A stretch of 64,000 nt of DNA from Streptomyces sp. GSL17-111 (GTDB lineage: Bacteria > Actinomycetota > Actinomycetes > Streptomycetales > Streptomycetaceae): contig NZ_JBAJNS010000001.1 of NCBI RefSeq assembly GCF_037911585.1, positions 4,387,501 through 4,451,500 on the forward strand. Direction: 5' to 3'. Of this stretch, positions 1-9,143 are shown one piece after another. Both the position numbers and the translations under genes were made by a program. Positions within the stretch are counted from its first letter, which is position 1; every line of letters starts with the position of its first letter. The notes beneath the pieces were generated by a model, which had not been told where the DNA came from, did not search any database, and saw nothing but the letters and a program-made list of their open reading frames with translations.

Positions 1-338
1 TCGAAGCCAAGGCGGGCTGGACGATCACTGCGCTGGAGCTGCGCACGCTGGATCGGGCCACTCTGGAGCAGCACTACGCGGAGCACGAAGGACGGCCGTT
101 CTACGCGCCGTTGCTGGAGTTCATGACGTCGGGCCCGTCGGCGGTGATGGTCGTCGAGGGCGAGCGCGTCGTCGAGGGCGTGCGGGCGCTGGCCGGTCCC
201 ACGGACCCGATCCAGGCGGCTCCGGGCTCCATTCGAGGGGATTTCGGAACAATTGTCCGGGAAAACCTCATTCACGCCTCGGATTCCGCCGAATCCGCCG
301 AACGTGAGATGAAGATCTTCTTCCCTCAGGGCGCCTGA
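1..338 (+). CDS. ndk: nucleoside diphosphate kinase, C-terminal part (5' end outside window)
   Basis: Transfers the gamma-phosphate of ATP to nucleoside diphosphates, keeping NTP and dNTP pools balanced in the cytoplasm. The reading frame is open from base 3 and gives about 111 residues, so roughly the last four-fifths of a family whose usual length is about 137 residues. The segment NLIHASDS carries the phospho-accepting catalytic histidine (codon 273-275), and the preceding SIRGDFG segment is typical of the nucleotide-binding region. It ends in a normal TGA and is followed by two hairpins. Its position directly upstream of mreB is the usual Streptomyces arrangement. The identification is secure; only the N-terminus is missing. 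Confidence 0.97.
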   Translation, partial: EAKAGWTITALELRTLDRATLEQHYAEHEGRPFYAPLLEFMTSGPSAVMVVEGERVVEGVRALAGPTDPIQAAPGSIRGDFGTIVRENLIHASDSAESAEREMKIFFPQGA

Positions 339-347
339 ATCCTTTTC

Positions 348-375
348 TGGCGGTGTGTCAGCTGAGCCACCGCCA
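348..375 (+). terminator. hairpin after ndk
   Basis: An 8-bp perfect stem (TGGCGGTG paired with CACCGCCA) with a 12-nt loop begins 9 nt after the ndk stop codon. It is a probable terminator, without a U tract as is common in Streptomyces. Confidence 0.6.
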
Positions 376-389
376 CCTCACGCCTCGCG

Positions 390-417
390 GAGGCGGCCGG
401 GTCCGTTCGGCCGCCTC
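390..417 (+). terminator. second hairpin between ndk and mreB
   Basis: A 10-bp perfect stem (GAGGCGGCCG with CGGCCGCCTC) with an 8-nt loop. Together with the preceding hairpin it probably insulates the mre operon from ndk transcription. Confidence 0.6.
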
Positions 418-643
418 GTGCATATTCGTCGCCCGCAGCGGGAACGAATCACCCGGACGCGACGTCACCAGGGGTAGGTCCGGTCGTCGCCTGCACCACA
501 ATGGCGGGGGAACCCGATCCTCGTAGTTCGAATCATCGCGACTACGATGGAGGCCTCCGGAAGACCCTCCGCGATCCGCAGCGCTTCCTGCCCTCGTGCC
601 TGCTCATCCACTTCGCTCCTGCTGGAAGGCCAGACGTATCCTC

Positions 644-1675
644 ATGGCGAACAACATGTCGTTCATCGGCCGTGACATGGCGATCGACCTCGGGACCGCG
701 AATACGCTGGTGTACGTCAGAGGGCGCGGAATTGTCCTCAACGAGCCGTCCGTCGTCGCTATCAACACCAACACCGGCGGGATTCTCGCCGTGGGTGCGG
801 AGGCGAAGAAGATGATCGGCCGCACCCCGGGGAACATCGTGGCGGTCCGCCCGCTCAAGGACGGCGTCATCGCCGACTTCGAGATCACCGAGCGGATGCT
901 GCGCTACTTCATCCTGAAGGTGCACCGGCGCCGTTACCTCGCCCGCCCCCGCGTCGTCATCTGCGTGCCCTCCGGCATCACCGGGGTCGAGCGCCGCGCG
1001 GTCATCGAGGCGTCCACGCAGGCGGGCGCGCGGCAGGTGCACATCATCGAGGAGCCGATGGCCGCCGCGATCGGCTCGGGTCTTCCGGTGCACGAGGCGA
1101 CGGGCAACATGGTCGTCGACATCGGCGGCGGCACCACGGAGGTCGCCGTCATCTCCCTCGGCGGCATCGTCACCGCCCAGTCCATCCGCGTCGCGGGCGA
1201 CGAACTGGACAACGCGATCATCCAGCACGTGAAGAAGGAGTACAGCCTCCTCCTCGGCGAGCGGAGCGCCGAGTCCATCAAGATCACCATCGGGTCCGCC
1301 TACGACCTCGAGCAGGACGAGCACACCGAGATCCGCGGCCGTGACCTGGTCAGCGGCCTCCCCAAGACGGTCGTCATCTCGGCCGCCGAGGTGCGCAAGG
1401 CCATCGAGGAACCGGTCAACTCCATCGTCGACGCCGTCAAGACGACGCTCGACAAGTGCCCGCCCGAGCTGTCGGGCGACGTGATGGACCGCGGCATCGT
1501 CCTCACCGGCGGCGGCGCCCTGCTGCGCGGCCTCGACGAGCGGCTGCGGCAGGAGACGGGCATGCCCATCCACATCGCCGAGGACCCGCTGGACTCGGTG
1601 GCGCTCGGCTCCGGGAAGTGCGTCGAGGAGTTCGAGGCGCTCCAGCAGGTCCTGGACTCACAGCCGCGCAGGTGA
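644..1675 (+). CDS. mreB: rod shape-determining protein MreB
   Basis: Bacterial actin homologue. It polymerises under the membrane and guides cell-wall synthesis; in Streptomyces MreB acts mainly in spore wall assembly rather than hyphal elongation. The 343-residue product has the ATPase phosphate-1 motif DLGTANT (about residues 15-21), phosphate-2 DIGGGTTE (about 159) and the adenosine motif LTGGGALLRG (about 287). ATG 644 is preceded by GGAAGG at 624-629. A second ATG at 656 would give the shorter MSFIGRDMAI N-terminus common in homologues, so the exact start is open. It is the first gene of the mreBCD-pbp2-rodA cluster. Confidence 0.97.
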   Translation: MANNMSFIGRDMAIDLGTANTLVYVRGRGIVLNEPSVVAINTNTGGILAVGAEAKKMIGRTPGNIVAVRPLKDGVIADFEITERMLRYFILKVHRRRYLARPRVVICVPSGITGVERRAVIEASTQAGARQVHIIEEPMAAAIGSGLPVHEATGNMVVDIGGGTTEVAVISLGGIVTAQSIRVAGDELDNAIIQHVKKEYSLLLGERSAESIKITIGSAYDLEQDEHTEIRGRDLVSGLPKTVVISAAEVRKAIEEPVNSIVDAVKTTLDKCPPELSGDVMDRGIVLTGGGALLRGLDERLRQETGMPIHIAEDPLDSVALGSGKCVEEFEALQQVLDSQPRR

Positions 1676-1802
1676 CCGTGGAGACCGGACGGCGGGTGAC
1701 CGTACGCCCGTCCGGGTCATACCGGTGGACAGCGCACCGGATCGCACCGAAGGTCCTTAAGGCAGACACGGTTCCGACAAGGGGAAGGCACGGCAGTCGC
1801 AC

Positions 1803-2900
1803 GTGAGGGACTCCCGAGAAAGCCGGCTTCTGCTCATCCTCCTCGTAGCCATCGCGTTCGCACTGATCACGGTGGACATGAGGAGTGGTGAGAGCTCGCC
1901 GCTCGACAGTGCCCGGGAAGGCGCCGCTTCCGTCTTCGGGCCGGCGGAGAACGCCGTCGCCGGCGCGGTCGACCCGGTGGGCAACGCCATAACGGCCGTC
2001 CGCGAGTCCGGCGACCGGCACGACCGGCTGGCCGCCCTGGAACGCGAGAACGCCGAGCTCAAGACGCGGCTGGGCTCCGAGGACCGCCGCGACTCCCGCG
2101 CCGCCCAGCTGGACAAGCTCCTGCGGACGGCGGCCGTCGGCCAGTACGGCGTCAAGGGCGCGCAGGTCATCGCCATCGGAGCCGCCCAGGGCTTCTCCTG
2201 GACCATCACCCTCGACGTCGGCAAGCGCGACGGCATCACCACCGACATGACCGTGCTCAACGGCGACGGACTCGTCGGCCGCGTCACCACCGTCGGCCCC
2301 ACGACGTCGACCGTACTGCTGGCCACCGACCCCGACTTCACCGTCGGTACCCGGCTGGAGGGCAACGACGAGCTCGGGTTCGCCACCGGACGCGGCGACA
2401 GCTGGCTCACGGTGCAACTGCTGAACAGCAAGGCCGACGTCAAGAAGGGCGACCGCATGGTCACCTTCGGCTCCAGCGGTGACCGGCCCTTCGTGCCCGG
2501 CGTCCCCGTCGGCAAGGTCGTCGAGGTACCCCCGACGACCGGCGGCCTCACCCGCACCATCCGGGTCGAGCCCTACGTCGGGTTCAGCCGTCTCGACATC
2601 GTCGGTGTCGTCGTCGAACCGCCCCGTGAGAACCCCCGCGACACCGTGCTCCCCGATCCGCCCGAGGCCGAGCCGACCCCCACCGTCACGGTGACCGTCG
2701 GACCGGACGGCGAACCGCTGGAGGAGGGCGCCGAGGGCCAGGACGGTCTGGAGGGCCAGGGCGGCCAGGACGAACTGGACCCGCAGGGGCCGCGGGGCCC
2801 TCAGGAGACCGAGCCCGACGGCTCGGCCGACCCGGACGCCGTCGGCAGGGACACCGAGGAAGTGGCCGGCGTGGTCGGGGCCGACGAGGGAGTGGAGTAG
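1803..2900 (+). CDS. mreC: rod shape-determining protein MreC
   Basis: Bitopic protein that links MreB inside the cell to PBP2 outside in the wall-synthesis complex. Residues about 8-24 form one membrane anchor, followed by a short coiled coil (about 64-85, with the heptad-like RLAALERENAELKTRL) and the double beta-barrel MreC domain to about residue 270. The last 90 residues are a disordered Pro/Glu/Gly-rich tail. Start GTG 1803 is preceded by GGGGAAGG at 1781-1788. It lies 127 nt after mreB and 3 nt before mreD, so all are probably co-transcribed. Confidence 0.96.
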   Translation: MRDSRESRLLLILLVAIAFALITVDMRSGESSPLDSAREGAASVFGPAENAVAGAVDPVGNAITAVRESGDRHDRLAALERENAELKTRLGSEDRRDSRAAQLDKLLRTAAVGQYGVKGAQVIAIGAAQGFSWTITLDVGKRDGITTDMTVLNGDGLVGRVTTVGPTTSTVLLATDPDFTVGTRLEGNDELGFATGRGDSWLTVQLLNSKADVKKGDRMVTFGSSGDRPFVPGVPVGKVVEVPPTTGGLTRTIRVEPYVGFSRLDIVGVVVEPPRENPRDTVLPDPPEAEPTPTVTVTVGPDGEPLEEGAEGQDGLEGQGGQDELDPQGPRGPQETEPDGSADPDAVGRDTEEVAGVVGADEGVE

Positions 2901-2903
2901 CCG

Positions 2904-3659
2904 ATGCGCTTCAACCGCATGCTGCTGTCGGCGACGCTGCTCGTCGTGGCCCTGGTCCTGCAGGTCACCGTGCTCGCCCGGCTCCAGCTTCCCGGCGCCA
3001 CCCCCGACCTGCTGCTCCTGACGGTGCTCGGCCTGGCCCTCGTCTACGGCCACACCAGCGGCGCCCTCATCGGCTTCACCGCCGGGCTCCTGGCCGATCT
3101 GGCACCTCCCGCCGACCACGCCGTCGGCCGCTACGCCCTCGTGCTCTGCGTCGTCGGGTACGTCGCCGGGCTGACGAAGCCGGAGAGCGGCCGGCACCGC
3201 AGCGCCACCCTGCCCATGCTCGTCGTCGCGGGCGCCGCGCTCGCCTCCACGCTGCTCTACGCGGGCGTGGGCGCACTCGTCGGCGACGGCGCGGCACGCC
3301 ACGTGGGCCTGGGGGGACTGCTGTTCACCGCGACGCTGTACGACCTGCTGCTCGCTCCCTTCACCGTCCCGCTCGTCATGGCACTGGCCCGCCGCGCGGA
3401 CCCCGACCCCATCGGCGAGGCCGCCGGTGGCGCCGGCACGGCGGGGGAGAGCGGCTACGGGCCGCTCGCCGCCGGAGCGGGCGCGCTGTCCCGCGGCACG
3501 GTGGGCGGCGGACGGTTCGGCAAGCGCGCCGGTCTCGGGCGTCGCCCGGGCCGGGGCGGCTGGGCCTGGGCCGGTGGCGGCGGGGGCGGCGGTCGTGGGC
3601 TGCTGGGCCGCTCGCTGCGGACCCGGGCGGGACGCATCAAGGGAGTCAAGCGGCTGTGA
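2904..3659 (+). CDS. mreD: rod shape-determining protein MreD
   Basis: Integral membrane subunit of the elongasome-type complex, of structural or regulatory role. The first 165 residues contain five or six hydrophobic segments, as expected. After them comes an unusual tail of about 85 residues, very rich in glycine and arginine (runs such as GGGGGGGRGLLGR), making the 251-residue protein longer than most MreD proteins of about 160-220 residues. ATG 2904 follows the mreC stop by 3 nt, so translation is probably coupled. The tail is basic and presumably cytoplasmic, and could contact nucleic acid or phospholipid; that is inference only. Confidence 0.92.
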   Translation: MRFNRMLLSATLLVVALVLQVTVLARLQLPGATPDLLLLTVLGLALVYGHTSGALIGFTAGLLADLAPPADHAVGRYALVLCVVGYVAGLTKPESGRHRSATLPMLVVAGAALASTLLYAGVGALVGDGAARHVGLGGLLFTATLYDLLLAPFTVPLVMALARRADPDPIGEAAGGAGTAGESGYGPLAAGAGALSRGTVGGGRFGKRAGLGRRPGRGGWAWAGGGGGGGRGLLGRSLRTRAGRIKGVKRL

Positions 3660-3672
3660 CGGGGAGGGCCTC

Positions 3673-5832
3673 ATGAGCAACATTCCGGAGACCGGGCGCA
3701 CGTCGCGCGTCACCATCCGCCTGATCGCCATCCAGATCCTCGTCTTCTCGCTGATCCTCACGCTCGGCGGCCGGCTGTGGTACCTGCAGATCCGCAACGG
3801 CGACGAGTACCAGGAGGAGGCGGCGGGCAACCACGTCCAGCAGGTCGTCCAGCCCGCCCCGCGCGGCACCCTCTACGACGCGCGCGGCGTCCCCCTCGCC
3901 GACACCGAGACCCGTCTGGTCGTCTCCGCCAGCCGCACCGAGCTGATGAAGATGCGCGACGACGGGGAGGCCGTCCTCGGCCGCGTCGCCGAGGTCCTGG
4001 GGATGAGCGAGGAAGAGGTCGCCCACAAGGTGCGGCTGTGCAACAACGAGACGCCCCAGCCCTGCTGGAACGGCTCCCCGTACCAGCCCATCCCCATCAC
4101 CGACGAGGCCACCACCCAGCAGGCCCTCACCATCCGCGAGCGCGGCGAGGACTTCCCCGGCATCACCGCCGAACCCGCCGCCGTCCGCCGTTACCCCGCG
4201 CCCTACAAGGCCAACACCGCCCAGGTGCTCGGCTATCTCTCGCCGGTCACCGACGACGAGGTGCAGAAGGCCAAGGACACCGACTCGCCGCTCCTGCGCT
4301 CCGACCAGGTCGGCCGCTCCGGCCTCGAACGCTCCTACGACACCCAGCTGCGCGGCGACGCGGGCGTCCTGCGCTACGAGGTGGACAAGCTCGGCCGCGT
4401 CCTCGGCATGGCCGACAGCGACGAGCCGATGGCCGGATCCTCCGTGGTGACCAGCATCGACTCCCGGGTGCAGGCGGTGGCGGAGTACCAGCTCAACCAG
4501 GCGATGGAAACGGCCCGCGAGCAGACCGACTCGATCACGGGCCGCCCCTACGAGGCGGACTCCGGCGCCGTCGTCGTCATGGAGTCCAAGACGGGCCGGA
4601 TCGTGGCCATGGCCTCCCAGCCCGACTACGACCCGAACGCCTGGGTCGGCGGCATCGACGCCGAGCAGTACGCCGAGCTCACCGGGGAGAACTCCAACTA
4701 CCCCCTGCTCAACCGCGCCATTCAGGGGCAGGCGGCCCCCGGCTCGATCTTCAAGGTCGTCTCCTCGATGGGGGCCGTCAACGCGGGCTACCCCTTCAAC
4801 GACACCTACTCCTGCAGCAGCTCCTACAGCCTCGGCAGCCACAGCTTCGCCAACTTCGAGTCCACCGGCCACGGGCCCATCACCCTCGGCAAGGCGCTGG
4901 AAGTCTCCTGCAACACCGTCTTCTACCGGCTCGGGCACACCGAGTGGCGCAAGGACGGCGGCTCCAAGGCGAAGCCCGGCGAGGCCGACGAGCACCTGTA
5001 CCGGGCGGCCAAGGACTTCGGCCTCAGCAAGAAGACCGGCATCGACCTGCCGAACGAGGTCACCGGCCGCATCCCCGACCGCCAGTGGAAGCAGGACTAC
5101 TGGGAGGCGAACAAGGACAGCTGGTGCAAGCAGGCCAAGGCCGCCAAGAAGACCGGTGACGAGCAGAAGGACTACGTCGCCAAGCTCGCCCGCGAGAACT
5201 GCGAGACGGGCATGCAGCTGCGGGCGGGCGACAGCATCATCTACGCCATCGGCCAGGGCGACATCCTCGTCACCCCGATCCAGATGGCGACCGGCTACGC
5301 GGCCATCAGCAACGGCGGGACCCTGTACGACCCGACCGTCGGCAAGGCGATCGTCAGCCCCGACGGCCGCGAGGTCGAGATGATCGAGCCCAAGGCCCAC
5401 GGCAAGCTGCCCGCCTCCAAGAAGACGGTCTCCCAGATCGACCAGGCGCTCCAGGACGTCGCCACCCGGGGTACGGCCTCCTGGCGCTTCACCACCTGGC
5501 CGCACGACGAGATCCCGATCCACGCCAAGACCGGCACCGCCCAGGTCTACGGCAAGCAGACGACGTCCTGGCTGGCCACGTACACCGACGACTACACGAT
5601 CGTCATGACGATCTCCCAGGCCGGCACCGGCTCCGGCGCCTCGGGTCCGGCCGTCCGCAACATCTACGACGCGATCTACGGCGTCGAGGAGGACGGCTCC
5701 ATCGACCGGAAGAAGGCCCTGCTGCCGGAGCCCGAGAAGGATCTGCCGAAGATCAGCCCGACCGGCACGGTGCAGTCGGAGCGCACCGACCCCAAGCTGG
5801 TGAAGTTCTGGCGTGAGGCGGAGTTCAGCTGA
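3673..5832 (+). CDS. mrdA: penicillin-binding protein 2, class B transpeptidase
   Basis: Cross-links peptidoglycan; works with RodA as the glycosyltransferase-transpeptidase pair guided by MreB/C/D. The product is 719 residues. A single N-terminal anchor (about 17-37) is followed by the pedestal domain and then the transpeptidase domain. The active-site tetrad is SIFK (S358) where many relatives have STFK or SVVK; the second motif is SCN (S412-N414) and the third is KTGTAQ (K619). Several cysteines (in CNNETPQPCW and near residues 480-515) may form disulphides outside the membrane. ATG 3673 has a GGGGAGGG ribosome site. The stop overlaps the rodA ATG by one base. Confidence 0.96.
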   Translation: MSNIPETGRTSRVTIRLIAIQILVFSLILTLGGRLWYLQIRNGDEYQEEAAGNHVQQVVQPAPRGTLYDARGVPLADTETRLVVSASRTELMKMRDDGEAVLGRVAEVLGMSEEEVAHKVRLCNNETPQPCWNGSPYQPIPITDEATTQQALTIRERGEDFPGITAEPAAVRRYPAPYKANTAQVLGYLSPVTDDEVQKAKDTDSPLLRSDQVGRSGLERSYDTQLRGDAGVLRYEVDKLGRVLGMADSDEPMAGSSVVTSIDSRVQAVAEYQLNQAMETAREQTDSITGRPYEADSGAVVVMESKTGRIVAMASQPDYDPNAWVGGIDAEQYAELTGENSNYPLLNRAIQGQAAPGSIFKVVSSMGAVNAGYPFNDTYSCSSSYSLGSHSFANFESTGHGPITLGKALEVSCNTVFYRLGHTEWRKDGGSKAKPGEADEHLYRAAKDFGLSKKTGIDLPNEVTGRIPDRQWKQDYWEANKDSWCKQAKAAKKTGDEQKDYVAKLARENCETGMQLRAGDSIIYAIGQGDILVTPIQMATGYAAISNGGTLYDPTVGKAIVSPDGREVEMIEPKAHGKLPASKKTVSQIDQALQDVATRGTASWRFTTWPHDEIPIHAKTGTAQVYGKQTTSWLATYTDDYTIVMTISQAGTGSGASGPAVRNIYDAIYGVEEDGSIDRKKALLPEPEKDLPKISPTGTVQSERTDPKLVKFWREAEFS

Positions 5833-7019
5833 TGAGCGTCCACTCCTTCGACAGCGGCAGCGTCGGACCGCCCAAGAGCCTGTGGTCCCGCCTGACCGCC
5901 CGCGGCTCGCTGGCCCGGCGGCTCGACTGGCCGCTGATGCTCGTGCCGCTGCTGCTGTGCGCCATCGGTGCGCTGCTCGTCTGGTCCGCCACCCGCAACC
6001 GCACCGAGCTGACCGGCGGTGACCCGCAGCAGTTCCTCTACAAACACGTCGTCAACACCGCCATCGGCGTCGCCCTGGCCATCGGCGTCGTCTGGATAGG
6101 GCATCAGCGGCTGCGCTCGCTCATGCCGGTCCTCTACACGCTCGCCCTCGTCCTGATCGGCCTCGTCTACACCCCGCTCGGCGCCACGATCAACGGCGAG
6201 CGTGCCTGGCTGAACCTCGCCCCGGGCCTGCAGATCCAGCCCTCGGAGTTCATCAAGGTCACCATCATCCTCGGGATGGCGGTGCTGCTGTCGGCGAAGG
6301 TCGACGCGGGCGACCGGGAGCATCCCGACCACCGCACCGTCGTCCAGGCGCTGGCCCTGGCCGCCCTTCCCGTCGCCGTCGTGGGGGACCTCGGGCAGGT
6401 CATGGTGTGCGTGGTGATCATCCTGGGCGTGCTGCTCGCCTCGGGCGCCGCGAACCGCTGGGTGTTCGGATTGATCGTCACCGGCGCCGCCGGTGCCGTC
6501 GCGGTGTGGCTGTTCGGACTGCTCGACGAGTACCAGCTCAACCGCTTCGCGGCCTTCGCCAACCCCGCCCTCGACCCCTCGGGCGTCGGCTACAACACGA
6601 ACCAGGCCCGCATCGCCATCGGCTCCGGCGGCCTCTTCGGCACCGGCCTGTTCGAGGGCTCGCAGACGACCGGCCAGTTCGTGCCCGAGCAGCAGACGGA
6701 CTTCATCTTCACCGTGGCCGGTGAGGAGCTCGGTTTCGTCGGCGGTTCCCTCATCCTGCTGCTGCTCGCCGTCCTCCTGTGGCGGGCGTGCCGCATCGCA
6801 CGGGAGGCGACCGACCTCTACAGCACGATCATCGCGGCGGGCATCGTGGCGTGGTTCGCCTTCCAGTCCTTCGAGAACATCGGCATGTCGCTGGGCATCA
6901 TGCCCGTCGCCGGGCTGCCCCTGCCGTTCGTCTCCTACGGTGGTTCGTCGATGTTCGCCGTCTGGATCGCGATCGGCATGCTCCAGTCCGTCCGCATACA
7001 GCGCCCGCTGTCGGCCTGA
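5832..7019 (+). CDS. rodA: peptidoglycan glycosyltransferase RodA (FtsW/RodA/SpoVE family)
   Basis: Polytopic SEDS protein that polymerises lipid II into glycan strands together with PBP2. The 395 residues contain about ten transmembrane segments. Signature stretches include NGERAWLNL and the C-terminal LPFVSYGGSSM, both typical of SEDS proteins. The ATG overlaps the pbp2 stop codon by one base (TGATG), so translation is coupled. It is the last gene of the mre cluster; the Streptomyces orthologue has been called sfr. A 193-bp gap then leads to an unrelated radical SAM gene. Confidence 0.95.
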   Translation: MSVHSFDSGSVGPPKSLWSRLTARGSLARRLDWPLMLVPLLLCAIGALLVWSATRNRTELTGGDPQQFLYKHVVNTAIGVALAIGVVWIGHQRLRSLMPVLYTLALVLIGLVYTPLGATINGERAWLNLAPGLQIQPSEFIKVTIILGMAVLLSAKVDAGDREHPDHRTVVQALALAALPVAVVGDLGQVMVCVVIILGVLLASGAANRWVFGLIVTGAAGAVAVWLFGLLDEYQLNRFAAFANPALDPSGVGYNTNQARIAIGSGGLFGTGLFEGSQTTGQFVPEQQTDFIFTVAGEELGFVGGSLILLLLAVLLWRACRIAREATDLYSTIIAAGIVAWFAFQSFENIGMSLGIMPVAGLPLPFVSYGGSSMFAVWIAIGMLQSVRIQRPLSA

Positions 7020-7212
7020 GCCGCACCACGCCCCGCGCGGCGGGGGCACGACGGGTGCGGGACGGCGGTCCCGCCGGACGGGTTACGCTGGAGGATCACC
7101 GCGGTGCCACGCCGTGGCCCGCGCCCCCACGGCGGGGCCGTCGGCTCCACGCGCCCGGTGGCCCGCCAGCACGGTCCGTATCAGCACAGCCCCGTACCCG
7201 AGGACACCACCC

Positions 7213-9138
7213 ATGCCTGTCGAGTCGGTCTTCCCGCGCCTGGAGGCCCTCCTCCCGCACGTCCAGAAGCCGATCCAGTACGTCGGCGGCGAGCTGAACT
7301 CCACGGTCAAGGAGTGGGACGAGGCCGACGTCCGCTGGGCGCTGATGTATCCGGACGCCTACGAGGTCGGCCTGCCCAACCAGGGCGTCATGATCCTCTA
7401 CGAGGTGCTGAACGAGCGCGAGCGCGTCCTCGCCGAGCGGACCTACAGCGTCTGGCCGGACCTGGAGGCGCTGATGCGGGAGCACGGCGTGCCGCAGTTC
7501 ACGGTCGACGCGCACCGGCCGGTCGGCGCCTTCGACCTCTTCGGCGTCTCCTTCTCCACCGAGCTCGGCTACACGAACCTCCTCACCGCGCTCGACCTGG
7601 CCGGCATTCCCCTGGACGCCGCCGAGCGCACCGAGGATCACCCGATCGTGGTGGCCGGCGGCCACGCCGCGTTCAACCCCGAGCCCATCGCGGACTTCGT
7701 GGACTGCGCCGTCATCGGCGACGGCGAGCAGGCCGTCCTGGAGATGACCGAGATCGTCCGCGCCTGGAAGGCCGAGGGACGTCCGGGCGGCCGGGACGAG
7801 GTGCTCACGCGCCTCGCGCGGACCGGCGGCGTCTACGTGCCGCGCTTCTACGACGTGGAGTACCTGGCCGACGGCCGGATCTCCCGCGTCGTGCCGAACC
7901 GCTCGGGCGTGCCGTGGCGGGTCTCCAAGCACACCGTCATGGACCTCGACGAGTGGCCCTACCCCAAGCAGCCGCTGGTCCCGCTCGCCGAGACCGTGCA
8001 CGAGCGCATGTCCGTCGAGATCTTCCGGGGCTGCACCCGGGGCTGCCGGTTCTGCCAGGCCGGCATGATCACCCGGCCGGTGCGGGAGCGCTCGATCACC
8101 GGTATCGGCGAGATGGTCGACAAGGGCCTGAAGAACACCGGCTTCGAGGAGGTCGGTCTCCTCTCCCTCAGCTCGGCCGACCACAGTGAGATCGGCGACG
8201 TCGCGAAGGGCCTGGCCGACCGGTACGAGGAGGACAAGATCGGTCTGTCCCTGCCCTCCACCCGCGTCGACGCGTTCAACATCGACCTGGCCAACGAGCT
8301 GACCCGCAACGGACGCCGCTCCGGCCTCACCTTCGCCCCCGAGGGCGGCAGCGAGCGCATTCGCAAGGTCATCAACAAGATGGTCTCCGAGGAGGACCTG
8401 ATCCGCACGGTGGCCACCGCCTACGGCAACGGCTGGCGCCAGGTGAAGCTCTACTTCATGTGCGGCCTTCCCACCGAGACCGACGAGGACGTCCTCCAGA
8501 TCGCCGACATGGCGACGAAGGTCATCGCCAAGGGCCGCGAGGTCTCCCGGTCGAACGACATCCGCTGCACCGTGTCCATCGGCGGGTTCGTGCCCAAGCC
8601 GCACACGCCCTTCCAGTGGGCGCCCCAGCTGTCCGCCGAGGAGACCGACTCCCGGCTGGGCAAGCTGCGGGACGCGATCCGCGCCGACAAGAGGTACGGC
8701 CGGTCCATCGGCTTCCGCTACCACGACGGCAAGCCCGGCATCGTCGAGGGACTGCTGTCGCGCGGCGACCGCCGCGTGGGTGACGTCATCCGCGCGGTCT
8801 ACGAGGCCGGCGGACGCTTCGACGGCTGGCGTGAGTACTTCAGCTACGACCTGTGGATGGAGTGCGCGGCGAAGACCCTGCCCGGCCACGGCGTCGACGT
8901 CGACTGGTACACGACCCGCGAGCGCACCTACGAGGAGGTGCTGCCCTGGGACCACCTCGACAGCGGCCTCGACAAGGACTGGCTGTGGGAGGACTGGCAG
9001 GACGCCCTCGACGAGACCGAGGTCGAGGACTGCCGCTGGACGCCCTGCTTCGACTGCGGCGTCTGTCCGCAGATGGACACCTCCATCCAGATCGGCCCGA
9101 CCGGCAAGAAGCTGTTGCCGCTGACCGTGGTGAAGTAG
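7213..9138 (+). CDS. TIGR03960-type B12-binding radical SAM protein, function unknown
   Basis: Predicted iron-sulphur enzyme that cleaves S-adenosylmethionine to start radical chemistry; its substrate is not known. The 641-residue protein has an N-terminal part resembling B12-binding radical SAM enzymes (about 1-200) and the cluster-binding motif CTRGCRFC with C274, C278 and C281. The SAM domain runs to about 500. A second cysteine group near the C-terminus (CRWTPCFDCGVCPQMD) may bind another metal centre. ATG 7213 has GAGGA eight bases upstream. A TACGCT hexamer at 7084-7089 may be its -10. Two genes downstream is the DUF2344 partner that is fused to this protein in many other bacteria, and then RNase E. 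Confidence 0.9.
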   Translation: MPVESVFPRLEALLPHVQKPIQYVGGELNSTVKEWDEADVRWALMYPDAYEVGLPNQGVMILYEVLNERERVLAERTYSVWPDLEALMREHGVPQFTVDAHRPVGAFDLFGVSFSTELGYTNLLTALDLAGIPLDAAERTEDHPIVVAGGHAAFNPEPIADFVDCAVIGDGEQAVLEMTEIVRAWKAEGRPGGRDEVLTRLARTGGVYVPRFYDVEYLADGRISRVVPNRSGVPWRVSKHTVMDLDEWPYPKQPLVPLAETVHERMSVEIFRGCTRGCRFCQAGMITRPVRERSITGIGEMVDKGLKNTGFEEVGLLSLSSADHSEIGDVAKGLADRYEEDKIGLSLPSTRVDAFNIDLANELTRNGRRSGLTFAPEGGSERIRKVINKMVSEEDLIRTVATAYGNGWRQVKLYFMCGLPTETDEDVLQIADMATKVIAKGREVSRSNDIRCTVSIGGFVPKPHTPFQWAPQLSAEETDSRLGKLRDAIRADKRYGRSIGFRYHDGKPGIVEGLLSRGDRRVGDVIRAVYEAGGRFDGWREYFSYDLWMECAAKTLPGHGVDVDWYTTRERTYEEVLPWDHLDSGLDKDWLWEDWQDALDETEVEDCRWTPCFDCGVCPQMDTSIQIGPTGKKLLPLTVVK

Positions 9139-9143
9139 CGGCC

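Larger units (their letters stand above)
339..643. other. ndk-mreB intergenic region
   Basis: This 305-bp gap holds two terminator-like hairpins in its first third, then a stretch that should carry the mre operon promoter(s). A TACGAT hexamer at 543-548 is a possible -10, but no good -35 lies at 17-18 bp, so I do not call a promoter. No convincing coding frame was seen. Confidence 0.5.

Noticed and set aside
1503..3869. A 788-residue minus-strand frame over mreBCD
   Set aside because: It is a shadow of the mre operon with no recognisable domain or ribosome site.
3646..5523. A 625-residue minus-strand frame over pbp2
   Set aside because: It is antisense to a clear transpeptidase gene and is compositionally a GC-bias shadow.
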